Assembly (NCBI GenBank): GCA_016758965.1
Contig: JAEPRB010000178.1
Location: 1-64,000, forward strand
Length of the DNA stretch: 64,000 nucleotides
Source: Circinella minor
Lineage: Eukaryota; Mucoromycota; Mucoromycetes; Mucorales; Lichtheimiaceae
Direction of reading: 5' to 3'
Below, piece by piece: positions 25,444 through 36,364 of this stretch. Below the pieces are notes generated by a model that was not told the origin of the DNA, searched no databases, and saw only the letters and a program-made list of their open reading frames with translations. The translations under genes and the position numbers were made by a program. Position 1 is the stretch's first letter. Every line of letters begins with the position of its first letter.

Positions 25444-28013
25444 CTAAAAATGATATACATGTACAATACTATCTCTATAGTATTTCAAGACGAGACTAAG
25501 TTGTCTTCTTGACACACCTTCTCTATACATGATTTCTTCAATATGATGTTTTCCATCCATATATGGAGTTAATCTAATTTTTTTTTAATTTAGTTTCTCT
25601 CTCTCTTTTTTTTGTAGTGGTGTACACAAAGTTAAAATATAATAAAATTTAGAATGTTTATTTACCTTTCAAACAAATCAGCAATTTCTTTGGGTACTTT
25701 ATCATGTACAAGTCGTTTAAAACGATTCCTTGATGATTCAATAAGTATTCCATTACTGGTTTTACCAGGGCTTGATGAAATGGTTGCATTATCAGCCATT
25801 GGGGTATTGGTAGGTGGAGATGCATTTATAAGAGGCGCACTATTACTATTACCGTTTGAACTTCTTCTACTTAATGAGTTATCATCTTGATCATCATCGA
25901 ATAAGCTTGTACTACTGGGTGCCATCAGGACCAAAAACATATGTAATTGAATAACTAGATCTTTGCGAACTAAATAAGTAATAGCTTCAAGATATTGATT
26001 TCGAAATTCCTTGGGAGCAATCATATGTAATGGTTTTGCAATAGATAATTGTGATAATAATCGTGGTAAATCAAGATTTGGAATAGCTATATGCATTTTG
26101 AAATCAGCATTAAGGCTCTTTAAACTAATAATATATATAAGAGAGAGAGAAAGGACGATGTTAATGAATTTTCCTATATATAAACATAGTTCAAATAAAA
26201 GCAATTGAGCTGGGAAAGAGAAGATTTTAATGATACTTTACTCATCAAGTTTTGCTTGTGGAGAGACAACATAAATATTACGTGCATGAATGGTATGAAT
26301 TAATTTAGCTTTTCGCCAATAAATTAAATGAGCAGCCAGTCGGTATATTTGAGCAAGAGAACAATCAAGTAAAAGATGTAATTCTTGTAGACTATTAAAA
26401 GTGTATGTGTATATGGATCAGAATCATTAGAAAACAAAGATATAAATTTATCAGGTTTAAATATTAGCTGTTACCACTCTGTTTTTTTTTTATCGAATAA
26501 TAATAATTTACCTTTGAGTGGGTGTTAAAATCTGAACAAGTTGAACTAAAGTAGGACTTGCATCCAATGGCATATTTTTCAACACTTCTTCCGGGTCTTC
26601 TAATAGCAACAATGTATGATATGGACAAATGATTGGATAATTATCATATTCGTAACCAGACATACCATATATATCCATCAGGGACGCATAATAATAATCT
26701 TGTGTTCTTGCCAGCGGTAAACCCATACCAGCATCTGCAGGTGTTACGCCCACTGTTTCACCAAAAACAGGTATTTGAAGTGACAAGTCAATGAAATCAT
26801 TAATAATAATATGTGCAATATTATTCGTCGATATAGCTTCATAGATATGTTTAATATCTCTCGCCAAAGAGGATTCAAGTAAAATGGTCTGCATGACTTG
26901 TTCATATGGAGTACCCTTGTTCATTGCATCGTCTCTGATAGCTAGAATTTTTTCAAATTCATCTTGAATATATCCACATCGAAGTTGTTCATATTGTAAA
27001 GCAGCAGCATAACGTTGTATAACATGAGAATAAATCATATCGGTACGTGCATTTAATTCAAGATCAGGAGGTGACATAACAAATACGACATGAAATAATG
27101 TCATATGAGTAGTACCATTATTTTTATTATTGTTGCTTTTGTTTTTATCTTTGTCTTCATTCACTTGTTGCTTTTTCTTTGATTTTGTTGTTATTGGTGT
27201 CGTATTACTATTAATTGTATTATCGTCGTTGTTATGGTTACTATCAGTGTGATTATTAGTATTATTATCGTTATTATCGAAAATATGATCACCCTCTATT
27301 CCATCTGCTAAAGTACTCGCTGTTCCTTTGTTACTGCGATTACAATCGTTGAGATCATCAATATTTTTATTATTAGTATTATTAATATTATCGCCATAAT
27401 CATCCTCTTCATCAGTTGTTTCTTCATTTGTTTCTTCTTCCTCTTCTTCTTGATCATCGTCTTCTTCATCCGTGTCTTCTTCTTGCATTGAAGCTAAACT
27501 AACTGGATGTCCAACAAAAGTAAGATCATCAACACTAAGCTGAAATTTACGATCGCATAATTCAAGTCGTGGTGCAAGTGCATCTGCAAGAAATGATACA
27601 TCAATATCAAAAATACTATCACGACCTGCAAATATATCTTCTTTCTTTTGGTGCTGGTGCCGGTGCAGGTGCTGGTGCTGGTGCTGTTGCTGCTGTTGTT
27701 GTTGTTGGTCAAAATTAGCATCGTCATTAGATTTACGTAATGATTGTGATGCATTAGGTGGAAGTCGATCCGTTGCTGCTGTTGTAGAAGTTGTTGTAGT
27801 AGACGATTCGGCGTGTTTTTTAGAGGTCGTTTTTTTTGTTGTATTATTTTTATTTTTCGAATATAAGGTTGTTGCACTAATGTCTTCATAATAAGATTCA
27901 GGTCGTTGTGGATTACGAGGATAACTAAACATAAAATGGTGGCCTCGAGTGGAATTTACCACTAGTACAATGGCCAACAATGAATTCATGAAACATAAAG
28001 AGGAAGGAACCAC
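25444..28013 (-). CDS. NPR3: Nitrogen permease regulator 3-like (GATOR1/SEACIT subunit)
   Basis: Four exons (28013-26512, 26391-26242, 26124-25666, 25573-25444) give up to 746 residues. The N-terminal longin domain starts MNSLLAIVLVVNSTRG then FSYPRNPQ; this internal Met (27989) fits the family better than the first Met. FVGHPVSL, then HVVFVMSPPDLELN and YPIICPYHTLLLLED are conserved Npr3 blocks, and the last exon ends YMDGKHHIEEIMYREGVSR, the C-terminal signature. Npr3 with Npr2 and Iml1 forms GATOR1, the GTPase-activating complex that lowers TORC1 activity at the vacuole when amino acids are scarce. The domain is interrupted by about 130 residues of D/E- and N/T-rich low complexity (27490-27130), and a Q/H run lies at about 27650-27710. 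It is one of few genes here ending in TAG. Confidence 0.93.
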
Positions 28014-28532
28014 GAAAGTTACTTATGGTTTAAAAAAAAAAAGAGGGAGAGAGAGAAAGGGTCAGCTTATGCGGAAATTGGATTTGAACTTGTCAGTCAA
28101 GTTAAAATCAAATTAGCGAAATAGTAAACAAGAGTGTACGTAGTTTTTAATTTAGTTTAGAAAAGGATGAAGTTAAGGAGATAGTATACATATAATAGTT
28201 ATTATAATGGAATACTTTTTCTAATAGCCCAGTTTAATGTATATATGGGTGCCTTCAAAAAGAATATGTATTGTAGATCCTAATTAATTTAAAGCAGACT
28301 ATTTACGTATTACTTGTCAAAGTTAGTAAACTAACCACGACTACGACTATTTCTAATAGTAATAACTAATCTTAATAAACTGTTTACGTATAAAATATTA
28401 TATATAGTGAAAGTGATCATATACAAAATTTGATCGATTCTTTTGAATTAAAACATTTATATTAATTATGGTGCTTTATTTAACGTCTCCGTTGAACACA
28501 GCGTCAGGGCTGTCATATTTGTTCGAGACAGG
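28014..28532. other. Intergenic, NPR3 upstream
   Basis: Presumed NPR3 promoter, then AT-rich spacer up to the mobile-element-like cluster. No gene or clear regulatory motif recognised. Confidence 0.45.
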
Positions 28533-28697
28533 TCATGATGTTCTAACAAAGAAAATAAAAAAAGTCCCTATTGGGATTATAAGACAAAGGCCAAATGAGG
28601 AAAGAACTATGATAGATACAGTTGTTGAACTGTAAGAATATGTTGGTACAGGATGGAGCCTTTTGGGTCGCTCTTGTGTCGGTGCTGCTACATTCAT
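28533..28697 (-). CDS. Possible 54-residue single-TM protein (hypothetical)
   Basis: A minus-strand frame from ATG at 28697 to TGA at 28533. It begins MNVAAPTQERPKRLHPVP and then has one strongly hydrophobic stretch (VSIIVLSSFGLCLIIPIG and FFIFFV). It lies in the same strand and same GC-richer block as the decayed element at 28.9-31.2 kb. It may be a remnant of that element or chance. Not recognised. Confidence 0.25.
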   Translation of the reverse strand: MNVAAPTQERPKRLHPVPTYSYSSTTVSIIVLSSFGLCLIIPIGTFFIFFVRTS

Positions 28698-28858
28698 GTT
28701 ATGGTCTCAACGTTTGCTGACGTTAGTTTCATTTCATGGGACCTTGACTAGAGGTTATATCTTATGAGATCTAGTTCATGATAAATTTGATGATGTTGTT
28801 TTTGAAGTTGTCAGTGTAATTTTTGATGGTGACAAAGTTTTCTCTGGTTGAGTGGGCT

Positions 28859-30300
28859 TTAATGGTATTGATGAGAGTGACATGATGAAGAATAAGGAAT
28901 GAGTGAAGTGCTGTTGTGGTTAGGTGGACAAGGTGATGAGAGCTGCTTCGAGTTCTTCGGATTCACAGTTTGTAAGATTTTATAAAACTTGTTGACTTTA
29001 TCAAATTGTTGACTATAAGAGCGTTCGTTCTGTTGTGTTTGGCGAAGTTCATCCATACGAGAGGGGCGGAACAAGTGTGCAGCCTTTCGTATTTCCTCGG
29101 GTGTATATTTGCGGATTTTGATTATAGATGTATACTTTTAATACCTTTAAAAAAAGTGTTAAAAAGTGGAAAATGTCAGAATAGCCCCACAGTACAGAAA
29201 ATAATCTTGTATTATTTTTTACAGAATAAATCAAAATAAAACAAGAGTAAAATTTTTAATTACCACCATAACTGGAAAAGATTCATCTTCTTGTTGACCG
29301 AGAAATTCACGAATAGCGAATTTTATAGCACCATCTTTTAGTTTATCATGTAGATCATTTAAATTCTTCAACTTGATCTGGGACATTTCACGATTCTTGA
29401 TGACTGAAGTAGCGACTGTTTGAAAGAATCGTGAAAGCAGTTGGGATTGTGAATCTACTTGCTGTGCAGAATCATAATCACAAAACGTCCAAATCGTGTA
29501 TGGTCTAAAAGAAATATCATACGCAAATGTACTAGATGAACGACATAACGTATATGTGGATAAGCAATGGAATTTTGATCTGAGTTGCCTCAGTTGATAA
29601 AAGTAGCTTCCCACATCTATACTAAATGCTGCTTCGTCCTCAGCTAATGCTTTTCCTAATATTAATGATTCCATATTAAGATATATTTTGGCATCTTCCG
29701 TTGCAGTGAAATTGCTTGTGTTTGATCCTATTACCATGACGTTTTTTGCCATTGAATAGTTACCTATGCGTATGTTTGAGGTCACCAATAAATTACTGAC
29801 CGTTGTACTGATTTTTACAGTAAAACCCCGCTTTTTGCACCCTCGATTTTTGCACACTCCCTCTTTTTGCACACCTTTTGATCACAATCCCACTTTGATT
29901 TTTTTATGTATTCGACCCCACTTTTTGCATACCCCCGGTTTTTGCACTAGTTTCGAGCCAAAAACCACCTGTGCAAAAACCGGGGCTCAACTGTAATTTT
30001 TTTTGCGTTGTCTTCATTCGTAGTAATAGTGGTAATCCATCCGTAACTTGTTGCTTTCTTTGGAAATGATGAATTATGTAGTGTCGTAGCAACTCTTCGT
30101 TCAAAGTGGGCATCAACTCCCTTCGATATTCCATATGGTTCTGTGCAATTGATAAATAAAGCCCCTGATTCATTAACCAAGATCGCCCCTGCAAAGATTT
30201 GCGAGGTGGCATATCTAAGTTGAGGGAAGAAAGCCCAATCTTTATTAATTAATTGAGTAACAGGCATTGTAAGTTCCACGTATTTTTGATCAGATATGTC
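28859..30300 (-). pseudogene. Unrecognised reading-frame series, interrupted by a MITE
   Basis: Three coding-like blocks on one strand: 30279-30000 (LINKDWAFFPQLRYATSQIF, then GALFINCTEPYGISKGVDAHF), 29815-29250 (MVIGSNTSNFTATEDAKIY, then RPYTIWTFCDYDSAQQVDS), and about 29125-28859 (EEIRKAAHLFRPSRMDELRQ). The first two are separated by a MITE; removing it and one TA leaves the frames off by one, so there is a further frameshift or an intron. An intron with GT near 29268 and AG near 29150 could join the second and third blocks. I do not recognise the family. Placement next to a hAT-like fragment suggests accessory or captured genes of a mobile element. Confidence 0.35.
29818..29993. mobile_element. 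176-bp MITE, pogo/Tc1-type, with TA target duplication
   Basis: The left end begins CAGTAAAACCCCGCTTTTTG and the right end, read inward, CAGTTGAGCCCCGGTTTTTG. These inverted repeats agree at 19 of the first 23 positions. TA flanks both ends, the target duplication of Tc1/mariner/pogo elements. The interior has further short copies of TTTTTGCAC. There is no coding capacity, so it needs a transposase supplied elsewhere. It sits within a decayed reading frame. Confidence 0.8.
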
Positions 30301-30303
30301 CTG

Positions 30304-30948
30304 TTATATTGGACCAGTATTGATTATATGGTCCAAAATGCCTTCAGTTTTTGAGGATGAAGAACTTTGTACTTGTTCATTATCTGCCGGAAGTGTCCAA
30401 GGACCAGAAGGTTGATCTGTCAACACTTGACCTATATTTTCTGGGGATGTCAAAAAGTGGTACTTTTTACCATTTTTATTCTTCAAAGTTACTGGTTCCA
30501 GGTTTCCAATTTTCGCTAACATTATTGAGTTTTCTTTTTCACGAGTTGACCCCAAGAATGTACTTGACGCCAAGGTTATAGCGGTGTTTTTATCATATTT
30601 AGGTTCTTTTCGTGCTTGTGTTAAATGAGGGCTGGGTAACTTTTGATGCTTCAATAAAATCGATGTGGAATCATCGTTATTATCATTGTATGATGTTACT
30701 GCCTTGTTTATTGTTGGATATTTTTGAGCAGGCATTTTCTTTTGAAAACCAATAAACGGTAGGAAGAACTGCTGTAACTGGTTAATAAATTCCCAATCGT
30801 TATCAGACAAGAAATAATCTGAAAGGCCGTTTACATGCATTGTCATCTTGTTATATGTGAACCTGTTGCTTATGTGCGATCCAAAGCATGTCGCTCCAAG
30901 GTTTTGTCGCTTTTTTTCCTTTCTAAGTAGTTTCGCAGTAGCTGTCAT
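30304..30948 (-). pseudogene. hAT-like transposase fragment
   Basis: A 214-residue minus-strand frame. Residues about 44-80 read LSDNDWEFINQLQQFFLPF and then QKYPTINKAV, which matches the conserved hAT transposase segment (W..I..L...L.PF......S...YPTI) found before the C-terminal dimerisation domain. The rest is polar and not recognised. A full hAT transposase needs several hundred more residues between a zinc finger and this motif, and they are missing. The frame overlaps the upstream finger-bearing frame by 26 bases in another frame, so the gene is broken or needs an intron. Confidence 0.45.
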
Positions 30949-31195
30949 GTTTGTTTTTTAAATGAGTATTGAATGGTAGAAGTACGGAGCTTTTGCTTGG
31001 GCATTCGGGACAATTGAAATTGCCATCAATCTTGTAAACTTTTATAGTGATGTCACTATTGACTGCCAAAGCTTTAGATCTGGTTGCTGTCGGATCATAA
31101 TAAGGTGAGATTACCAATACGATGTTGCCTGATTGTTGATTTGAGGTTTCGTTGTACGTGGTTCGTCCATTTGTTGTTCTATTATGTATTACCAT
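30923..31195 (-). pseudogene. Zinc-finger N-terminal fragment of the same element
   Basis: A 90-residue frame ending in a C2H2-like finger: CPECPSKSSVLLPFNTHLKN then KH (C-x2-C-x12-H-x4-H). The preceding part reads GNIVLVISPYYDP and ALAVNSDITIKVY. BED/C2H2 fingers sit at the N-terminus of hAT transposases, so this may be the 5' end of the element whose later part is at 30304-30948, with most of the middle deleted. Confidence 0.35.
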
Positions 31196-32288
31196 ATGAG
31201 TGATTGTAGCTTTTCTTTTCTAGGGGCTGGCTGATAACTGGCAAGTTGAAGACAATGTGAATAAAATAGAAGTCTTTGTCTGTAAAGATAAGGAAATGAG
31301 ATATTTATGAATGTAAGGGTTAAGGTAAGAATAAAATTAAATAGGATAAAGTCTAAGGACTGGAAAAGATGATAAACTATTATTTATTTATTTACTTTCT
31401 TTATAAAAAAAAATAGGGGCTACGTAACCTGATCATGTGGATGTCTGTGTCCAAAAAAGGAACGCAGTAGATGTCTATTAAGTGGAGACTAAGATGGCTC
31501 CCAGGTAGTAGACCAAAACCATGTATCAAATGCAACAATCATATATTTTCACAACAAATTACATGCCATTCATTGTTTCAACTTACACCATCGACTTCAT
31601 ATCAACCCAAGACAGATAAAAAATACATTATCATTCATCTCATATAAATTGCTAAAACCAAAAGCTACCTTTCCTTCAAAAATCAACTAACCTGAGGCCT
31701 ATTGTATGCAAAATACATGCTGAATTAGATGCATGTCAACACCGCTCCATCAACCAACAACAATACATTGACTAACAACCTGGACAAGTATACATACTTT
31801 GAATTGATCCACTATATCCTATATCAGAATACGGATAAATCGATAAAGGTATCCTACTTCCTCAGAACCCATAAATAAATACTTAATTCAACAAAAAAAA
31901 TCCTGTTGCTCTTTTTTCTTCACTCATTTATAACATAACATAAATCTCTTAGTCAAACACCCGATGAAATCAATATTTCTTTTGTTTATGTACCTAGTTC
32001 TTTTCCCGTTAAACCTTTTCCCTGTAATTTCAGCCAAGGTTTTCTATATTATTTTCTTTTTTCAACTGGGATGTTGTGTTTAATAGGGAACTTTAAATAA
32101 ACCAAATAATTTTATTTTTATCGTAATCCGTTTACTATTATTAAACATATCAAATCTCTTTTTTAGGACAAAAAAAAAAATTAATTAAATTCTCTTTCCC
32201 GCCTAAAAAAGAAAAAATTGTACTTTTTTTTATATATATATATATCCATTTAATTACAAGACAAAAAAAAAAAAGTTGTAATCACATA
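31196..32288. other. Intergenic, 1.1 kb
   Basis: Between the decayed element and the FIG1-like gene. The last 300 bases are pyrimidine-rich with T runs and a short TA repeat (about 32231-32246), probably promoter and 5' UTR of the next gene. No gene seen. Confidence 0.5.
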
Positions 32289-33144
32289 ATGCCTGATGAT
32301 AGAAAACGAAGAATAGCTTTACAAATGCGACCTTCTCGAAGAAATTATGTTGGCATATTCTTTTCATTTGTTGGATTTATATTTATTTTATTATGTCTCG
32401 TCGGTTCTCGATCTACTAGTGGAATGAATTTACATTTTACTAAATTCACTGAACGACCTGCTGGTACTTTAGCAATATATGTTGGTTGGCAAGGTTATTG
32501 TATTACAGAACGGGATGGGAACACTTCATGTCATACTGATGATGGTGTAATGATGATGCCATTTGGTAAATAATATATATATTTATTTTTTTAAAAAAAA
32601 TATAGTTGCATTCAATTTTTTTTTTTTTTTTCATTTTGTGAAAAGAGCTAATGATAATAATAATTATATAGATGTAACGATTGCTGAAAAGTTTAACGAA
32701 ACATACCCCGAATTATTTAAAGATCCTGTTGAACAAGATCCTGATTTGAATCCTGCGTCCCAACCTAACCCCCCTCATAATCCCAAGATATATGCCGCAT
32801 CGGTATTATGCCTCCTGTGTGGCGGTGCTGCCACAACTATCGGCTTCGTTTGGACACTTTTATACCCCCAGTTTCAGGACAAATATTATTCGCGTGGATT
32901 TCTTGCATGGGGTGCAGGAGTATTAGCACTTTTATTGGTAGCTCAGTCGTCTATTATGTATGAAAATGGTATTGATGAGCTTAATATCGTATATCCCCAT
33001 TTGGAAGCTGTCATTGGTCCTTGTATGATTCTGACGGGAATGGCTTTTGCTAGTTTCATCATCTCAGGCTATACATTTTTACATGGCTGTTTCAGTAAAG
33101 AAGAAGATGATTCAGCTTTAGGTGAAGGTTATAATCCATTGTAA
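32289..33144 (+). CDS. Four-TM claudin-like membrane protein (Fig1/Sur7-PalI-like)
   Basis: Two exons (32289-32565 and 32648-33144) give 257 residues. A basic N-terminus precedes TM1 (YVGIFFSFVGFIFILLCLVG, about residues 21-40). An extracellular loop with YVGWQGYC follows, the GxxGxC-type motif of Fig1 and related claudin-fold proteins, with a second Cys about ten residues on. TM2 (LCLLCGGAATTIGFVW), TM3 (GAGVLALLLVAQSS) and TM4 (GPCMILTGMAFASFIIS) complete the four-helix plan, and the tail is short and acidic. Fig1 acts at the plasma membrane in low-affinity calcium uptake and cell fusion during mating; Sur7/PalI relatives act in eisosomes or pH sensing. I favour Fig1-like, without certainty between these. 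Confidence 0.65.
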
Positions 33145-34071
33145 ATAAGAATTTATTACAAAAGGGGATTTTATCTTTCTCTTTCTATCTTTCTTTCTCT
33201 TTCTTTTGTCTCTCTCGCTCTGTGTATTTGAAAGGAGAGAGAAGTAACCAAAAAGTAGATAGAAAGAGAAAAAAAAAGGAGAGAGAGAGAGAGAGAGAGA
33301 AAGAAGAGAAGAAGAAAACTTGATATAAAAATAATCACCTCCTCTTACCATTTTGTTAGAACCTTTCTCCTTCATCCACAAAGCCTCATTCTCATATTAT
33401 AAGCATCTCCCCTCCCCCTCTTTTTTTTTATTTCTCCACATACATGCAACCATAATTACAAACCATCTCCTTTTCTTCTTTCTATTATTATTATTATTAT
33501 TATCATATTCATCATATTACATTCACATTCACACACATATATATATATATTCGATCTGATCTAATCAATCTTGTTGGGAGGCGGAAATGGATGGAAGGTA
33601 GCTATATAGTTTAGTAGTAGAAGGTGAAAAGTAGTTCTCTAAAAATAACAATTTAATTCTACATTAATAATTTTGTATCATTTTTTTTTTACCTTGAATT
33701 GCAATAATAATAATATCACTTTATTTAAAAGAGGTGTGATGAGGGGGGAGGGAAGAAAGATTATAAAGAGAAAAAGTTAGAAGAGGAGAAAGAAAGAAGA
33801 AATAGTTAAAAAAGATAAGTGGATTTTATGTACATTTGAATTATGAGGATATAAAGAAAATAAAGGTGTATAAAAATATGTTTAAGTTGATATACGTGTC
33901 TTTTTTTTTTTAGTGGAATGAGAGAAAGAAAGTGAGAAACGCATTTTAGGATTATGCAAGGACTTTTTTTTTTTAGTTCTTGTCAATGAATGGAATAAGT
34001 TGTAATTATAAAAAAAAAGGTTTCTTTTTTTTTGCATTGAAGTTATACATCAAAAAGAATTACCATGTGAT
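33145..34071. other. Convergent 3' spacer with simple repeats
   Basis: Between the FIG1-like gene (+) and the CRZ1-like gene (-). It has an AG repeat at about 33281-33301, CTTT/TCTTT repeats at 33174-33215, an ATT repeat at about 33484-33504, a short TA repeat at 33538-33550 and polypurine stretches. Reading frames here are translations of repeats. No gene seen. Confidence 0.55.
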
Positions 34072-36364
34072 TTATATATTTGACAGATTCCTCCTTTTAT
34101 ATGTCTCTACCTCCTTTATTTGACATGGTAATGATTTCCTTTTGGTTTGATTATGTTGTTCATCTGGTAAGCTTGATTCTGTAATAAGTGATCGTAATAC
34201 TTTATTCTATATAAAATATTCAAAGTTATTAATATTATATTATTTGGATTAAGGATGCCTTTTTTTTTGACATCATAAAATAAAGGAGAGAGCATAAAAA
34301 AAAGGGTAAGAAAAAGACATAAAGGGAGAAAGGTTTTTTTTTTTTTTTTTTGGAGAAAAAGAAGTCAAATGAAAAAGGATATGATATATACATATACCAT
34401 AATATTAAGAAATCTTACCTCAACTTGTAAATCATGTAATTGTGATTTTAATGTATTTAATTCTTCAGCTGAAGATTTCCAATGAACAATTTCTCGCCTT
34501 AATTCATTATTTTCATGCCAAAGTCGTTCCCAAGAAGGATCATGCCCTTTTCCTCCTCCGTTACTAGATGTGTTATTGTTACCATGGTTACTATCACTAT
34601 TACTGTTGCTCGGATACCGATTTGGTAAAGGTAAAGTTCTGTCATCGCGTCCTGGTGAGGATGATATCCAGCCATAATAGGGGGGAGGCGTTGAATGATG
34701 ATGAGGATTAGGAGGAGGAGGCGTTGTTGTTGTTGTTGTTGCTACGGATGGTGTTAGAGGTGTTGCAGAGGTAGGAGAATGAGACATTGAAGAATCGCAT
34801 ACATTGCCGATAGTATCTTTCTCATGGTCCATATTCTCGGAATGAGGTTTTTGAATAGGCACGAGGTCCCTACTTTCCGAAACTGGTAGTCGAGAGAGTG
34901 CACTTGGTGAAGGGAGTAAACTATCATGTACCCTTTTAGCCGAAGAAGAAGAAGAAGAAGAGGATGATGATGATGATGACGATGACGTTATATTACTAGT
35001 ACTATGAGTAGGTAAGGGTTGTGGGGATGCTGCTGGCGTTGTCATTGAAGCAGCAGGATCATGTTGTTGATTATTGTTATTACCAGGCATTAAAGTAGGT
35101 GTAGTAGTAGTTGTGGAATCATTAGAAGTAGAGATAGGATGGGGAATCATTGAATTATTTGTAGGTGGATATGGATATACTTCATTAGCAATAGGTTGTG
35201 TAGCTGGATGAGCGATATGAAGTTGAGGTATAATCGGTCGTTGACTATTATTGCTGTTATTATTACTAGTATGAGATGTTGTTGTAGCAGTAGTAGTAGT
35301 TGCTGATGATGTAAGTGATCCAATAGTTCTTCGACCCTGAACACGATGTACACTGCTACAAGCAGTACCACCTTCGGCACGACAATGCCGATTTAATGCA
35401 TCTAAACGCGCAAAAGAACGATGACAGATATTACAACTGTAAGGTCGTTCACCTGTGTGTAACTTGCGATGACGCTTTAAATCATGATGTCGCCTAAAAT
35501 AATTTTTACAAATATCACACTAAAAATATTTACAAACTAATCAGGTGAATTGTTCTTTTTTTTTTTTTTTGCTGAGAAACATACAAAGATGATACTCGCT
35601 GATACTAACTATACCGTTTTGTTGTTCTCTGTATCTTCCTCTCCCCCCAACTTTCTTCCTCTTCTCCCTCCCCCCAAAAAAATAACTCCCTGTATACTCT
35701 AATTACTTTTTTTGCTCCTCTCTTTTATTTTTATTCCCCTTTTCTTTTTAGGTCTCTTTTCCTACTTTCTTTTTATCCTCCTCCTCCTCTCCCCCCCCAA
35801 AAAAAAATTGCTATAAATATCACTTGCCTGAAAAGGTCGTTCAGAAGAATGTGTGGTTAAGTGTGATTTGAGATTATGCGGTCTACTAAATGTCTGATTA
35901 CAATGAGTACAAGCATATGGTTTATCGACTGGACGTGTTGAAGGTGTTTTTTCAGTAGATATTCGTCGTTGTTGTTCCTGTTGTTGTTGTTGAAAATGAA
36001 TAGAAGATATTGACTGTTCCTCTGGTGATGCTATTGAATTTGATTTTGGTGTCATTGTTTTGATTGCATGAGTTGAAGGGAGTGGTGACACGGATGCTTC
36101 GATCGGACGTGAGAATGATAATGATGATGATGGAAAAGCTGGAAAACTTGTTGCAGGTGTGACAGGTGTAGGTAAATAATCTTCATGATGATGATGGCGT
36201 TGTTGTTCTTGCTGTGGTTGATATTGAAGTTTTTGAGTTTGTTTGTCATTTAAGAGAGCAGAAATGGAAGCGTCATGCCGGGGTACGGATGAACGGTGTT
36301 GCTGTGGCTGGTTTCCTTGTCGCGCAGAAGTTTCTTCAGGCGATGACACCCCTGATATCACCAT
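34072..36364 (-). CDS. C2H2 zinc-finger transcription factor, CRZ1-like
   Basis: Three exons (36364-35828, 35519-34419, 34206-34072) give about 590 residues. The N-terminal 145 residues are Q/H/S/P-rich. Three C2H2 fingers follow: YACTHCNQTFSRPHNLKSH at the end of exon 1, then CDICKNYFRRHHDLKRH and CNICHRSFARLDALNRHCRA in exon 2. The linkers (SERPFQ, TGERPYS), NLKSH in finger 1 and ARxDALNRH in finger 3 resemble Crz1/Prz1, the calcineurin-dehydrated calcium-response factor. A long S/T/N/P-rich region follows, including a 15-serine run, and a C-terminal coiled coil (WERLWHENNELRREIVHWKS through ENKVLRSLITES) crosses the last splice. No clear PxIxIT docking site was found, so calcineurin control is inferred only. 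Confidence 0.75.
35520..35827 (-). other. GC-AG intron inside the CRZ1-like gene
   Basis: Exon 1 ends TTTCAG and the next bases are GCAAGT, which fits a GC donor with otherwise perfect consensus. The acceptor is TTTTTAG before TGTGATATTTG. Joining them gives RPFQCDICKN, a proper linker plus the next finger, in phase 0. No GT donor nearby restores the finger. If retained, the frame reads ASDIYSNFFLGG and stops soon after. Confidence 0.8.

Noticed and set aside
30915..30960. Overlap of two reading frames with an A-AAA-AAC heptamer, suggesting programmed -1 frameshifting.
   Set aside because: The heptamer is in the right phase for a -1 shift, but the second frame lies in the +1 direction, so the slip would not reach it. 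Decay or an intron explains it better.
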